64,000 nucleotides of DNA from Andalucia godoyi (GCA_009859145.1 VRVR01000023.1:124001-188000); one strand, 5' to 3'; shown: positions 54,670 to 64,000, counted from the stretch's first letter. Notes: generated by a model not told the origin, from the sequence alone. A program made the numbers and translations.

Positions 54670-57600
54670 ATGCCCGCGACTTCACATCGCATTTATAAAT
54701 TGTACGTGCGAATCGAAACTTCGTCGCACGTGGAAGCATTCGCATTAACGGTTGACGATGCTTACTCTGTGTTGGAGCTGGTTCATTTGTGCCAGCGATT
54801 CTGGTCCGTGAACCATGCTGCATCAGAACCATGGTATTTTAAATTAGTAAGGGTGATTGAGCTGGTTGGAAAAGACAGAATTTTGTTGTTTGCAGAGGAT
54901 CTGAATCATCCTGCGATCACGCGGGTTACAGATCACCACGTCTTGGAACGAGTCCCCCTCTCCCGTGAAGTGTCGGCTGCGATTACGGACACGTCGGAAG
55001 ACCGCTCGTCAAAGTTCAGGCTTTCCACAGAACGAAAAGCAGATATTTTTGACTCTGCAGAGCTCAACACGCTTGTCATTCGGCTGTGTTCGCTGGATCT
55101 GAGTGCCCCATCGTCATGGAGAGCATGCCCCGTGTTTGCATCTGCAAGCACACTATATAGAGACAGCTCTAACTCTTTCCGTGTTGTTGATGCGTTCGTC
55201 GCGCTGCATACGCTGCTCGCTTCTCCTCCTTCTGCCGCTGCGACGGTGCTGTCAAAGATTATGGAACGATTTGAAATGGTTTCCCCTCCCGCAGAAGGTC
55301 TTTCTTTTACAGAATCCCTGTTTTTTAATTGTGTTGTGCAGCCGGAAACAAGAATGAATATTCTGCGGATTTTGAAGAGGTGGATTCTGCAGTCTCCTGA
55401 TTCTTTCTTATCGCTGGAAAATCAGGTTGCTGGCGACAGACTCCGAGAATTTCTCGAGTGCATAGCACCGCAAGAAACAGGTGACGAAGCAGGAGAGGAA
55501 GATGAACAGGAAGATTCGCAGAGCGCATTCAGAAAACGCGAAGATCTGCGGGAGAATAACGACGTTGGTGTTTTTGCTCGATCGCTGCTGCAGTTGCTGA
55601 ACTCTCTTCAAAAGTTCCACACGCCTTCTATTCAATCCGCAGCGCAGTCTCGTGTCTCTGGTGCCTCCTCCTCGTGGAAGCCGTTTTCGCTTGATACGGC
55701 GAAGGTGCAGACGGACGCGAAGGCCTACGTCGAGAAGGTGATCGAGCAACTGACGATCATGGATTGGGAGTTCCTGTCACAGGTGAATTCATATGAATGG
55801 ACATTTTATGATCGGGAGAGGCTCTCGGATCCGTCTGCAAAGAACATTTGCCAGTGCCTTCGCTTTTGGAAGAACGTTCAATGCTGGGCGGTGTTGTCTG
55901 TTCTTCAAGAGGCAGACTACAAGAGTCGTGCAAGTCGATTGCGTTTGTTGTTGGCGGTCTTTCGAGGCTTGAAGTTGATCCGCAGTTATAACATGGCATT
56001 TGCCATCTGGGCCGCGATTTACCACCCCAGCATTTCCAGATTGTCCAAAACCTGGGAGTCCTTGCGTAAGGATTCTTCCAAAGAACTCGAAGAAGCCGAG
56101 TATTTTCCTGTGTGGTATCAACGTGATGTCGTCGCCGCAAACGCAATCGAACAACCGTGTGAGCCACGAACAACACCAATGTCTATCGATGACATCACGC
56201 CAATTTACCATGCTCCCCTGAGTCTTGAAAGCGCGCATCAAGCACTAGAAGCAACACCTGCATTTGTTGGAAAAGGAAATGTGCAGTCACAGGTCAACGT
56301 CGCGCGACTGGTTGATGTTCACCGCTGGCTGTATGTTTTCTCGTCCCCAGAATCTTCTCCGGCAACACCATTTGGAAGGCTAAGGTTCACAAAGCTGGTT
56401 TCCACAGCCCCGATTGACCATATCCTATTGTCCAATGTTGAGAAGGCTGGGAATACAGCCGAGGAAGACTTTCTGCAAACGTCTGCCAAGTTGGAGCCGG
56501 ACGGGGATGGGTCTCATGCCTTATATGATCGGCTGTATATTCATTCGTTGCTGTCTATTTTCAGAAAGGCACGCATTTCTGCAGATTCTTCCAGTAAGTC
56601 CATTTTGAAAGATGAAATCAAGGAGATTCTGCGGTTTGAAAGCCATTCACAGAGTTTATTCCAAGCAGATTTTGGCAATGTAGATGATGAAAACGAACCA
56701 GACCCAGAAGATGAAAAGGACCCGTATCTCATGATGCTGAAGTATGCAGAGGTGGCATCGTATCTTCCAGTGGAGAAGTATGTTGCAATCGCTCCGTTGT
56801 CAGGTGATATGGATCTGCACCGTGACGTCACGGTATACTTATACTTTAATCCTGCAAATGTTCGTGACGATCCATATGCAACGTGGAAGGACGTGTTGCA
56901 GAACAAACGCGAAGCGAGGAAGTTTCCCAATGTTGACCTTCGGACGCCCGTGCGTGCTTTTGTAGAGAGGATTTTGTACGAGATGAAGCTCTCCGAGCCC
57001 GCAGCGGAGTTCATGCTGAAATGCATTGGGTGGCATGAATTTCTGTGTGTCGACACCGTTTCCCTGGCCGATTTTGATTCCGTCCGAACCATGCTCAAGA
57101 AGGACAAACCAGTACGCTTCTCGCTGTGGACTGTGCCACTGGTGATCTTTGCATCCTTGTATCCGTTGCTTCCTCGTTACATCGATCCTGAGAAATCGGC
57201 TGTCGATCTGGACAGTGTGCCGCGCAATCGAAAGTTACTTGTTGAACAGCTGCTATTCTCAAACAAGCGGCTCATTCCTTTTGTATCCCCGGCTTCTGCA
57301 AAAAAGGATATGGAAAGAGAGTCGACGAGGTGGAATCGGGCTTTTGATGCTGCCCGAAGCCTGTCGGCATTTCCAACTGCGCAACAAAAGCTGATTCCGA
57401 ATAAGGATTTTCGTTTCCCTGCTTCGGCTGTCTGTTTTCCATACGGTGCCCCGGGCTATGGAAAACTAGAAAATTTGTGGAAGGGAGCGTTTGAGCGGAG
57501 CGGAACGGACAAGAATGCCTCGATTCACACGTTTTCGAACATCCCCATCAAGTTCACAATTCGTACTGTTTCGTCCATTCCTCTCACTTCTCCGTGCTTT

Positions 57601-60195
57601 GCCTTTCTTACCGGTAAGAAGGATGGCTTGCAGTCACTGCAGAACGAAGTATCCCCGAACATCTCTCTGATTGCCGTTGCCGGTATTTATCACGGCGACC
57701 GGTTGCTGTGTCCTTTGCTTCGCTCTTCGTTTGTTCCAGTCAGCAGCCCCCGCTGGAATGAGTCTCTGGATGCTGAGCAGCCGTATCGCAACTTTTACGG
57801 ACAAAGCAAACATTCAAGTGCCGCGGTGAACTCCAAGTCATTGTATCTGTCGTTTGGCGACCACTTTTACACAAAGACGCTCACGGTCGCCAATCTACCT
57901 GCGGGGGCTAGGCTTTGTCTCACGATCTGGGCTGTGCAGAAGAAGAAGGAAGCAAACTTTCCAGATAAGTATTTGGATCCCAGCACAGGAATGTGGAGCA
58001 CATCTTCGGATTCATATTCCGCGCCTCTTCCAACTGGCACCAGTACATTTGCCACAGAAGGGGGCGTTCTTCCCTTTTATCTTCCCGTTCAGGGTCTCGA
58101 GAATTCTCCGTCTTGTCCGACGGACTTATCCGCGTCAATGCGCTACACGGTTGAAGAAATCCCAACAGATTCGTCCTGTGCGCCGCTAGGATGCGTTGCA
58201 ATTCCTCTTGTGGATGAAAACGGCCATCTAATGCAAGGATCGGTTACGAAGCACCTGTGGGAGTCCCATATTGCGCATCCTATGCACACCACTGTGGAGT
58301 CGCCGGATAAGATGACGATTACAATTGACTTTGAGAAGTACTCCGACTCTCCTGTTGTCTTCCCGGAGGTCTATGCTCCGCAACCGAATGACCTTCCGTT
58401 GGAAACGTCGAACAATGACCCAAACATCGCGCAACCGGAGTTTCGGTGCTGGACAGACCGGCCGGACAGGGAGGCTCGTTGGCAAAAGCTGCGAAAGCTC
58501 ATTTTTGCGGAGCTGCCTGGCCAATCTCGGCCATCCGACATTTCCGCCGCTGACAAGGTCAAACTGGATGCGCTCCTGAAGGCTCCACCTTTGAATACGA
58601 TGACGATTGGTGAATGCGCGCTTGTTTACAAGTATCGCCATTACCTACTGGACAAGCCGCACGCGCTTATCAAGTTTTTGATGTCGGTTCCTTGGAATGA
58701 CCTTCGCGCAGCACGCGAAGCGTACGCTCTCTTGTGGGTGTGGTGTCCTCCTTCTCCGCTTGCTGCCTTGGAATTGCTGGACATGAGATTCACGGATCCG
58801 CATATTCGTGCGTACGCAATCGACTGTCTGAACAGGCTATCAAACAGAGAGCTTGCGTCTGTGCTTCTTCAGCTCGTGCAAGTGTTGAAGTATGAAGCGC
58901 ACAACGACTCTCCGTTGGCACGCTTCCTCGTAAAGCGCGGTGCCCAGTCTCCCGACGAAGTTGGGCACATTTTGTTCTGGCATCTCAAGGCAGAGCTGCA
59001 TGTGCACACCATTGCCCCTCGTTTTGGGTTCTTGCTGGAAGAACTTCTGCGAAACGTTGGTAGATCTGCACGCATCGGCTGGAAGCGCCAGTGCGATATG
59101 GTGCGTAGTTTATGCGATGCTGCTGAACGCGTCAAAGGCATTCCCAAGAACGATCGAGCCGCGTTTTTGCAAGCTGATCTTGTTACCATTTGCGCGAAGC
59201 TGGGTTTGAAGTGTTCATTTTCAGATGAGTCGAAGAGAGCGCAGTATCCGGACATTGTGGATCCTTCTCCGGCTCCGACAGAATACTCCCTTCCCCTGGA
59301 CCCTCGAATGCGTGTCTGTGGCTTGCGTATTGATAAGTGCAAGTGTATGGACTCCAAGAAGGTCCCGCTGTGGCTGGTGTTTGACAATGCAGATCCTCTG
59401 GGAGATCCGATCTACATTATCTTCAAGTCCGGAGATGATTTGCGCCAGGATCTCCTTACTCTCCAAATGCTTCGTGTCATGGAAGGGTTGTGGATGGGAG
59501 AAGGTCTTGATCTCAAGATGAATCCGTATGGATGCGTTGCAACCGGAGATATGGAGGGTATGATCGAAGTCGTTCTCAATTCGGACACTTCGGCGAACAT
59601 TACGCGGACTATCACTGGCGGTGCAAAGGGAGCCTTTCGGAAGGATACGTTCGACATTTGGCTGCGCCAGCAAAATCCCGATTCGTTTGACACTGCTGTG
59701 GAAAACTTCAAAGTGTCGTGTGCTGCGTACTGCGTAGCGACGTACGTTTTAGGAATTGGGGATCGGCACAACGACAACATCATGTTGACAAAGACCGGGC
59801 AGCTGTTCCACATCGATTTCGGGCACTTCCTCGGTAACATCAAACGAAAGTTTGGAGTGAAACGAGAGCGTGCCCCGTTCGTCTTTACTCCCGACTTTGC
59901 ATACGTGTTTGGCGGAGAAGGCGCCAAGAAGTACAAGGAGTTTGAGGATATGTGTGTTCGAGTATACCAGGCATTGCGCAAGCATGCCGCAATGTTGTGC
60001 AACCTGTTTGTGTTGATGCTCAGCACGGGCATACCTGAGCTCCAGCAAAAACAGGACATTGAGTACTTGCAGACCGCGTTGCAGCTGTCGATGACAGACG
60101 AGGAGGCTGCGAAGTTCTTTAAGAGTCTCATCCGAGAGTCTTTGAACTCGCGTGCCACGGTCCTCAACAACTGGGCCCATCTTATGGCGCATTAA
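54670..60195 (+). CDS. RasGEF-class I phosphoinositide 3-kinase fusion protein
   Basis: 1841 residues in one uninterrupted frame. Domains in order: beta-grasp-like N domain (about 8-110); RasGEF-N (about 165-270, with F-F-N-C-V-V-Q-P-E-T-R-M and W-I-L-Q-S-P-D-S-F); catalytic RasGEF/CDC25 (about 350-590, with E-Q-L-T-I-M-D-W-E-F, N-M-A-F-A-I-W-A-A-I and I-S-R-L-S-K-T-W); PI3K Ras-binding domain (about 697-820); C2 (about 950-1230); PIK helical domain (about 1264-1517); kinase (about 1540-1841). Kinase residues are complete: K1586 in I-I-F-K-S-G-D-D-L-R-Q-D, G-D-R-H-N-D-N at 1697-1703, D-F-G at 1716-1718. The activation loop K-R-K-F-G-V-K-R-E-R-A-P-F is of class I type, so the product should be PIP3. 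The GEF would load Ras with GTP and the RBD could bind it. The TAA stop overlaps AATAAA. Confidence 0.93.
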   Translation: MPATSHRIYKLYVRIETSSHVEAFALTVDDAYSVLELVHLCQRFWSVNHAASEPWYFKLVRVIELVGKDRILLFAEDLNHPAITRVTDHHVLERVPLSREVSAAITDTSEDRSSKFRLSTERKADIFDSAELNTLVIRLCSLDLSAPSSWRACPVFASASTLYRDSSNSFRVVDAFVALHTLLASPPSAAATVLSKIMERFEMVSPPAEGLSFTESLFFNCVVQPETRMNILRILKRWILQSPDSFLSLENQVAGDRLREFLECIAPQETGDEAGEEDEQEDSQSAFRKREDLRENNDVGVFARSLLQLLNSLQKFHTPSIQSAAQSRVSGASSSWKPFSLDTAKVQTDAKAYVEKVIEQLTIMDWEFLSQVNSYEWTFYDRERLSDPSAKNICQCLRFWKNVQCWAVLSVLQEADYKSRASRLRLLLAVFRGLKLIRSYNMAFAIWAAIYHPSISRLSKTWESLRKDSSKELEEAEYFPVWYQRDVVAANAIEQPCEPRTTPMSIDDITPIYHAPLSLESAHQALEATPAFVGKGNVQSQVNVARLVDVHRWLYVFSSPESSPATPFGRLRFTKLVSTAPIDHILLSNVEKAGNTAEEDFLQTSAKLEPDGDGSHALYDRLYIHSLLSIFRKARISADSSSKSILKDEIKEILRFESHSQSLFQADFGNVDDENEPDPEDEKDPYLMMLKYAEVASYLPVEKYVAIAPLSGDMDLHRDVTVYLYFNPANVRDDPYATWKDVLQNKREARKFPNVDLRTPVRAFVERILYEMKLSEPAAEFMLKCIGWHEFLCVDTVSLADFDSVRTMLKKDKPVRFSLWTVPLVIFASLYPLLPRYIDPEKSAVDLDSVPRNRKLLVEQLLFSNKRLIPFVSPASAKKDMERESTRWNRAFDAARSLSAFPTAQQKLIPNKDFRFPASAVCFPYGAPGYGKLENLWKGAFERSGTDKNASIHTFSNIPIKFTIRTVSSIPLTSPCFAFLTGKKDGLQSLQNEVSPNISLIAVAGIYHGDRLLCPLLRSSFVPVSSPRWNESLDAEQPYRNFYGQSKHSSAAVNSKSLYLSFGDHFYTKTLTVANLPAGARLCLTIWAVQKKKEANFPDKYLDPSTGMWSTSSDSYSAPLPTGTSTFATEGGVLPFYLPVQGLENSPSCPTDLSASMRYTVEEIPTDSSCAPLGCVAIPLVDENGHLMQGSVTKHLWESHIAHPMHTTVESPDKMTITIDFEKYSDSPVVFPEVYAPQPNDLPLETSNNDPNIAQPEFRCWTDRPDREARWQKLRKLIFAELPGQSRPSDISAADKVKLDALLKAPPLNTMTIGECALVYKYRHYLLDKPHALIKFLMSVPWNDLRAAREAYALLWVWCPPSPLAALELLDMRFTDPHIRAYAIDCLNRLSNRELASVLLQLVQVLKYEAHNDSPLARFLVKRGAQSPDEVGHILFWHLKAELHVHTIAPRFGFLLEELLRNVGRSARIGWKRQCDMVRSLCDAAERVKGIPKNDRAAFLQADLVTICAKLGLKCSFSDESKRAQYPDIVDPSPAPTEYSLPLDPRMRVCGLRIDKCKCMDSKKVPLWLVFDNADPLGDPIYIIFKSGDDLRQDLLTLQMLRVMEGLWMGEGLDLKMNPYGCVATGDMEGMIEVVLNSDTSANITRTITGGAKGAFRKDTFDIWLRQQNPDSFDTAVENFKVSCAAYCVATYVLGIGDRHNDNIMLTKTGQLFHIDFGHFLGNIKRKFGVKRERAPFVFTPDFAYVFGGEGAKKYKEFEDMCVRVYQALRKHAAMLCNLFVLMLSTGIPELQQKQDIEYLQTALQLSMTDEEAAKFFKSLIRESLNSRATVLNNWAHLMAH

Positions 60196-60438
60196 ATAAA
60201 CATGTACACCTTTCTTGTCCCTCGTCTTTATTTGCATCCTTTTCGGTACTCTCTTTCTTTCTTTTGCATGCTTTCACCACCAAAGATCTCCGAGAGGAAG
60301 AGAGGGGAGATTTCGTTCTGATTTGGTTCTAACCGGATGGGGAAAACCTCAGTGTTAGGATTTCAAACATTCTGTCAAAGACGATGAAAACGAAATAAAA
60401 CACAATTAAAATAGTTCAAAAAAAAAAACAGTTGCCAG

Positions 60439-61069
60439 CGCCTACACTGTACACTAACCACGGATATTCATCGCTGATCACCCATAATCAATGCTGCAAC
60501 CCAACAACAACATGCATATCATGATTGGGAAGGAGGTGGGCCCCACCACGGCCCACGGCATGCGAGACGTTCTTAACACAGATGTAGATGTCGGGCGCAC
60601 CGTTCCAATCGCGGTCGATCGTGCATTTGCACGATGGGCAACAAAAACACACCTTGTTTCCACACACCTTGCGATGGATTTCCTCGCAACAGCCGCACGT
60701 TTCAGACATGTACTCCTCCGTCACAAGTCACAATCGACACCTGCCGCCCCCGCGAATTCGCGCGATTTATAGAGTAGCCGCTGCTGGAATTGATAATGGC
60801 ACCGCTGCTAGCCATGGATGTTGCTGCATAGTCTCAGAAGCACTGCTGAGAAGCAGTGCGCGTTCGACGTTTGCGAGGCAGTACATGTGATGGGAGCCGG
60901 CGTGGATGCTGCGGATCGTCCCGGTGGCGGCCCGTCGCCGGAAGGTGGCGGTAGAGATGTCATGGGCCTTGCGCAACGTTGCGGACGTGACGTACATGGT
61001 GCGTTGCATGGACAATAACAATAAAATAAGAAATGAGCGTCGCTGTGCGAGAATGCAGCGCGGCGGCGT
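60439..61069 (-). mobile_element. Fanzor/TnpB-like transposon relic D (best zinc ribbon)
   Basis: About 630 bp, the longer sister of relic A, in opposite orientation and 244 bp after the PI3K stop. The 5' part (high coordinates) begins ACGCC and encodes M-Q-R-T-M-Y-V-T-S-A-T-L-R-K-A-H for about 80 residues before a stop. The 3' part has the most intact C-terminal domain of the four: T-E-E-Y-M-S-E-T-C-G-C-C-E-E-I-H, then F-C-C-P-S-C-K-C-T-I-D-R-D-W-N-G-A-P-D-I, with both C-x2-C knuckles and the RuvC-III aspartate. The central domain is missing and a stop separates the parts. Right end: AGTGTACAGTGTAGGCG. The shared ends with relic A show one parent family. Confidence 0.78.
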
Positions 61070-61877
61070 GCTTATAGGGATTTCATGATCAAAATGGGGC
61101 GAAACGAATCGGGCATCATGTGACGGAGTTGCTAAGATAACAAACGCATGTGCATGGCGCGTGGCACTGATTTTGTTTGCGTGCGCTTTACATTCCTTCA
61201 TCATTCCGCAGAAAGTGGCAGCGGTTTTTCGTTTATAATCCCCCTTTTCTCTCGTTCTCTCTTCTGTGAGCAACTGCAATCTGCAAACGTGCAGTGTGCA
61301 AGCAGACTTTCACGAGGATTCGTAAGGAACGTGTCGTGTGCCATCCTCTTCCCGAGCTGCGGTGTCACCCTTTAGTCGGTGCTGTTACCTTTGTGCTCGC
61401 GCCGATGATTAGGAAATAGGAGCACTGGCGAATGGAACGACGAAACAGCCCGATTTGCTTCGACTACCCACCAGCCTGAGCACTGTGGTTTCCTCCTATT
61501 GCCTTTGATGTCTTTCACAAGAAACGTAAAAGGCTATTGGAGGAAAACGAACCGAACATCGCTCTCTCTCTCTCTCTCTCTCTCTCTTCCCTCCTCTCTC
61601 TCTCTGACCTCGTCTTTTCTCTTTCTTTCTTGGTAAGTACCCTCCCCTTCATTAGTCTTGCAAAACACCAGCGTGAAATTCGTCATAGTCGAATCGTTTG
61701 TGCGCATCTATCATTGCGTCGACTAACTTTTTTTAGGTCTGTTTGTGTGCTTCTTTTTTTCCTTTCGTCGTCGTCGTCTTCTGTTTATTCTTCTTCTGTT
61801 TTCTGTGTTCGCCCGACATTGCAGCTGCGCAAGTATTGATTAATGCTGTTGGCCAATTCCATTGCCGGTTAACAAGA

Positions 61878-61918
<41 letters not shown>

Positions 61919-62019
61919 CAGGTTAGCTCTTCCCGCGTTGTAATTTATCTTCTCACCCCCTTCCCAGCATTGTTTCAGGAGAGCTGCTGCTTTGGATACA
62001 GTGGCGTTGTCGTCGGAGC
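61070..62019. promoter_or_regulatory. Intergenic upstream of PVR/GWQ gene 4
   Basis: 950 bp after relic D. Holds (CT)n (about 61561-61605) and (CA)n (about 61878-61917). No gene supported; it must contain the promoter of family gene 4. A GGTAAGTA near 61631 and pyrimidine-rich sequence before the start allow a leader intron. Confidence 0.4.
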
Positions 62020-63897
62020 ATGGGAGTTTGCACTTCAAAATCTGCAAAGACTGTGGAAGAGCCTGTCAAAGCGGGACAAAAATATGGTTCAAAGGAACAG
62101 GCCACCGCGGGCCGACGGTCATCCGTTTCCCGAACACCGCTCCAAAGTACGCACGTGAGTACGGCCAGCTCGCAACGATCATCTGAATTGCAGAGTCCTG
62201 GATTCAGGAAGTTGTCCACAGTTGGTCGACGATCCAAGACTTATGATGATTCTGATGTCCACATTACGTCTCGGGGCTCGATTGGAATAGGCAAGAAAGC
62301 CTCAGCGGCCGACGGAGAGCGTCTGCAGAGGACGCTTCGACGACCAGAACGTGTCCAATATCCAGAAGGAGTCTCTGCGGACTCTGATCACGGATGCCAA
62401 CGAAATGAGCTCTCACGTTCGTTTGAGAAGCGCTCCTTCAGCCGTCGACGAACGTCACTACCCTCAAAACCAGAAGATCTTGTTCTGGACGACACTGCAA
62501 TGCAGTACACATTCAACGAGTTCAAGCAGTACGCAGGCGAGCTTGGTGTTGTCTCTTCTCCTGATCAGAAAAAGCTCAAGAAGGCTTTCATGGCCTCTCC
62601 GTCAGTTACACCGAGCCATCGTCGCTTTGAAACAGTCGGAAGCCATTCTGGCATTTCCTCCTTCCCTTCATTTCATTCTTCAAGCTCATTTTCCAAGACG
62701 GATTCTTTATCGCCAAGCTCGACAGCGTCAACAAGAGTTGAGGTGACAAAGGCATCTCCCACAAAGTCCGCGGACGTGACATTCGGATCCGGGTCCGCTG
62801 CCGTGAGTCCCGTCGAGTCCGTGACGTCTCCTTCGAATGGCATGTTGAAGCAAACGTCTTCAAAAATTCACTTGCGACAGCCAGGGACGACTCCGACGAG
62901 TTCCACGTGGACGTCGATGGTTGTAAGCGTGTCTGGCAAGAATCCTGCGAAAGGCGATGGCTTCGTTGGGAGCCCTGCCAAACCACTGAATAGCGATGTT
63001 TCAGATCCCCCTTCCGAGGAATCTGACTACGCTGGAGATAGGGAGACACTGCAGTCATCGAAGCGGCCATCCGTACCGCATCTCAATGCCGGCACCGGAC
63101 GAATGCCCATGTACGCCGAACAAATTCACATTCCCCCGCTGGTGCTCGAGAAGGAGCAAAAGGTGACGCACCTGCGGTCTCTGTCCGTGCAATCTCTTTC
63201 CATCCATTGTGCCGCGACGGGCATCGACATGCAAGGATCGAAAGCCGTTGCGAGTAATGATGTCATCATGGATACTGCCGATGAATACCCCATGATATGT
63301 GCATTGTCGAATGAAACAGAAATGCCTGTTCGGATTTTGCTGGTCGTCGCTGTCAAGAATGATAACCACAGGAGATCGGGTGCTGCGTTCGTGACATCCT
63401 CTTCCTCTGGAGGGTCGGAGATCAACATGCGAGTTGACGTCCGAGAAAATATTGTGTTCCCTTCTTCTCATCGGTTTCTCTCCTTCTTGAACGTGGACCA
63501 TTTGGAGGCCATCATTGTCATCCAAGGATGGCAGATCTCCATGATATCCGCCCATCGAGTTCCTCCGCAGTTCAGAGTCCTCAAAATCCAAGTCCGGGAC
63601 TTTGCGGTATCGGAGGAGGAAGATTGGATGGAAGAACATTTCAGACATGAGACACGTGTCCGATACAGCCAAGCCATGGCGCAGCACTATGCCAAACTGC
63701 TGAAGAAGCCATCGTTACTCACGTTTATGAAGAAGCGCAGCGTTACCATGGAGGATGGTAAGCCAGTGTTGGTCGAGGCGGAAAGTGTGACAGTTGCAGT
63801 TGCCGTCTCTGTGAAGCATCTTGGGGAGTCGACATTCCGTTTGACAGAGCTCGCACCAGACATCCTTCAAAAGAAGACAAGTTACCCGTCCAGTTGA
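62020..63897 (+). CDS. PVR/GWQ family protein 4, possible N-myristoylation
   Basis: 625 residues starting M-G-V-C-T-S-K-S-A-K-T. This is the best myristoylation signal in the window: Gly2, Ser/Thr at 5-6, Lys at 7, plus Cys4 for possible palmitoylation, as in Src-family or calpain-type starts. The first 420 residues are Ser/Thr-rich and disordered. The core is I-C-A-L-S-N-E-T-E-M-P-V-R-I-L-L-V (about 426-442), I-V-F-P-S-S-H, and A-I-I-V-I-Q-G-W-Q-I-S-M (about 496-507). PVR and GWQ are 68 residues apart because of a Gly/Ser insert. After the core comes R-V-L-K-I-Q-V-R and a helical, basic segment absent from the other members. Function unknown. Confidence 0.8.
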   Translation: MGVCTSKSAKTVEEPVKAGQKYGSKEQATAGRRSSVSRTPLQSTHVSTASSQRSSELQSPGFRKLSTVGRRSKTYDDSDVHITSRGSIGIGKKASAADGERLQRTLRRPERVQYPEGVSADSDHGCQRNELSRSFEKRSFSRRRTSLPSKPEDLVLDDTAMQYTFNEFKQYAGELGVVSSPDQKKLKKAFMASPSVTPSHRRFETVGSHSGISSFPSFHSSSSFSKTDSLSPSSTASTRVEVTKASPTKSADVTFGSGSAAVSPVESVTSPSNGMLKQTSSKIHLRQPGTTPTSSTWTSMVVSVSGKNPAKGDGFVGSPAKPLNSDVSDPPSEESDYAGDRETLQSSKRPSVPHLNAGTGRMPMYAEQIHIPPLVLEKEQKVTHLRSLSVQSLSIHCAATGIDMQGSKAVASNDVIMDTADEYPMICALSNETEMPVRILLVVAVKNDNHRRSGAAFVTSSSSGGSEINMRVDVRENIVFPSSHRFLSFLNVDHLEAIIVIQGWQISMISAHRVPPQFRVLKIQVRDFAVSEEEDWMEEHFRHETRVRYSQAMAQHYAKLLKKPSLLTFMKKRSVTMEDGKPVLVEAESVTVAVAVSVKHLGESTFRLTELAPDILQKKTSYPSS

Positions 63898-64000
63898 ACA
63901 ATAGACGATTCCTTACTGAATGTGTGCCATGTATAGAAAGAAATGCAATTAAAATATGATGCAGTCTCTTGTTTTTTGTTTTTGTTTTTAGTGATGTATT
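63898..64000. other. 3' flank at the window end
   Basis: 103 bp after family gene 4. ATTAAA at about 63950 may act as a polyadenylation signal. No other feature. Confidence 0.4.

Noticed and set aside
1-64000. CRISPR arrays, operons with ribosome binding sites, prokaryotic attachment sites
   Set aside because: The genes are eukaryotic, with spliceosomal introns; the tandem repeats seen are simple microsatellites without spacers.
1-64000. tRNA and rRNA genes
   Set aside because: None recognised by eye on either strand; a tRNAscan/Rfam run would be needed to exclude them.

Overview
The window is nuclear DNA of a unicellular eukaryote with a compact, intron-poor genome. Diagnostic genes are the 20S proteasome subunit beta-3, RBX1, ribosomal protein L17, eIF2D, Mediator subunit 10, the LSG1 GTPase and a class I PI3-kinase. 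Most genes are single uninterrupted frames. The three introns I can define (RBX1, an RNF5/RNF185-like RING protein, a ubiquitin-like protein) are 130-258 bp with GTATGT or GTATGA donors. Neighbouring stop codons can lie 2 bp apart, and two stops sit inside AATAAA signals. Long GA/CT, CA/GT and trinucleotide tracts fill many intergenic gaps. Class I PI3K and RasGEF point away from plants and red algae, but I cannot name the lineage.

Layout. 1-5 kb: end of a DEP-domain gene, a HEAT-repeat gene, then RBX1 and proteasome beta-3 head to head. 5.5-9.3 kb: two orphan proteins. 10-11 kb: a decayed protein kinase. 11.5-24 kb: nucleoside deaminase, L17, a coiled-coil protein, a membrane RING ligase, RCC1-BTB, eIF2D, a PINX1-like G-patch protein, MED10, a second RING protein and a small KGG-like protein. 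23.5-26.7 kb: a membrane-anchored purple acid phosphatase between two transposon relics. 27.3-32.5 kb: three members of an unrecognised family sharing a PVR...GWQ core; a fourth lies at 62-63.9 kb. 33-46 kb: a frameshifted alpha/beta hydrolase, orphan coiled-coil and acidic proteins, a Sec14-like lipid-binding protein, a COMT-like methyltransferase, a secreted S33-type peptidase, a third relic and an SBDS-domain protein. 47-54 kb: a PACS-like protein, LSG1, a ubiquitin-like protein and two orphans. 54.7-60.2 kb: an 1841-residue protein joining RasGEF-N, RasGEF and a complete class I PI3-kinase, followed by a fourth relic.

The most interesting items are: (1) the RasGEF-PI3K fusion, which puts a Ras activator and a Ras effector in one chain; (2) the PVR/GWQ family, three of whose four members start Met-Gly and could be N-myristoylated; (3) four internally deleted relics of Fanzor/TnpB-like transposons sharing one right-end sequence. 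Several ubiquitin-system genes (RBX1, proteasome beta-3, two RING proteins, a ubiquitin-like protein) also lie in the window, and RBX1 and beta-3 share one upstream region.
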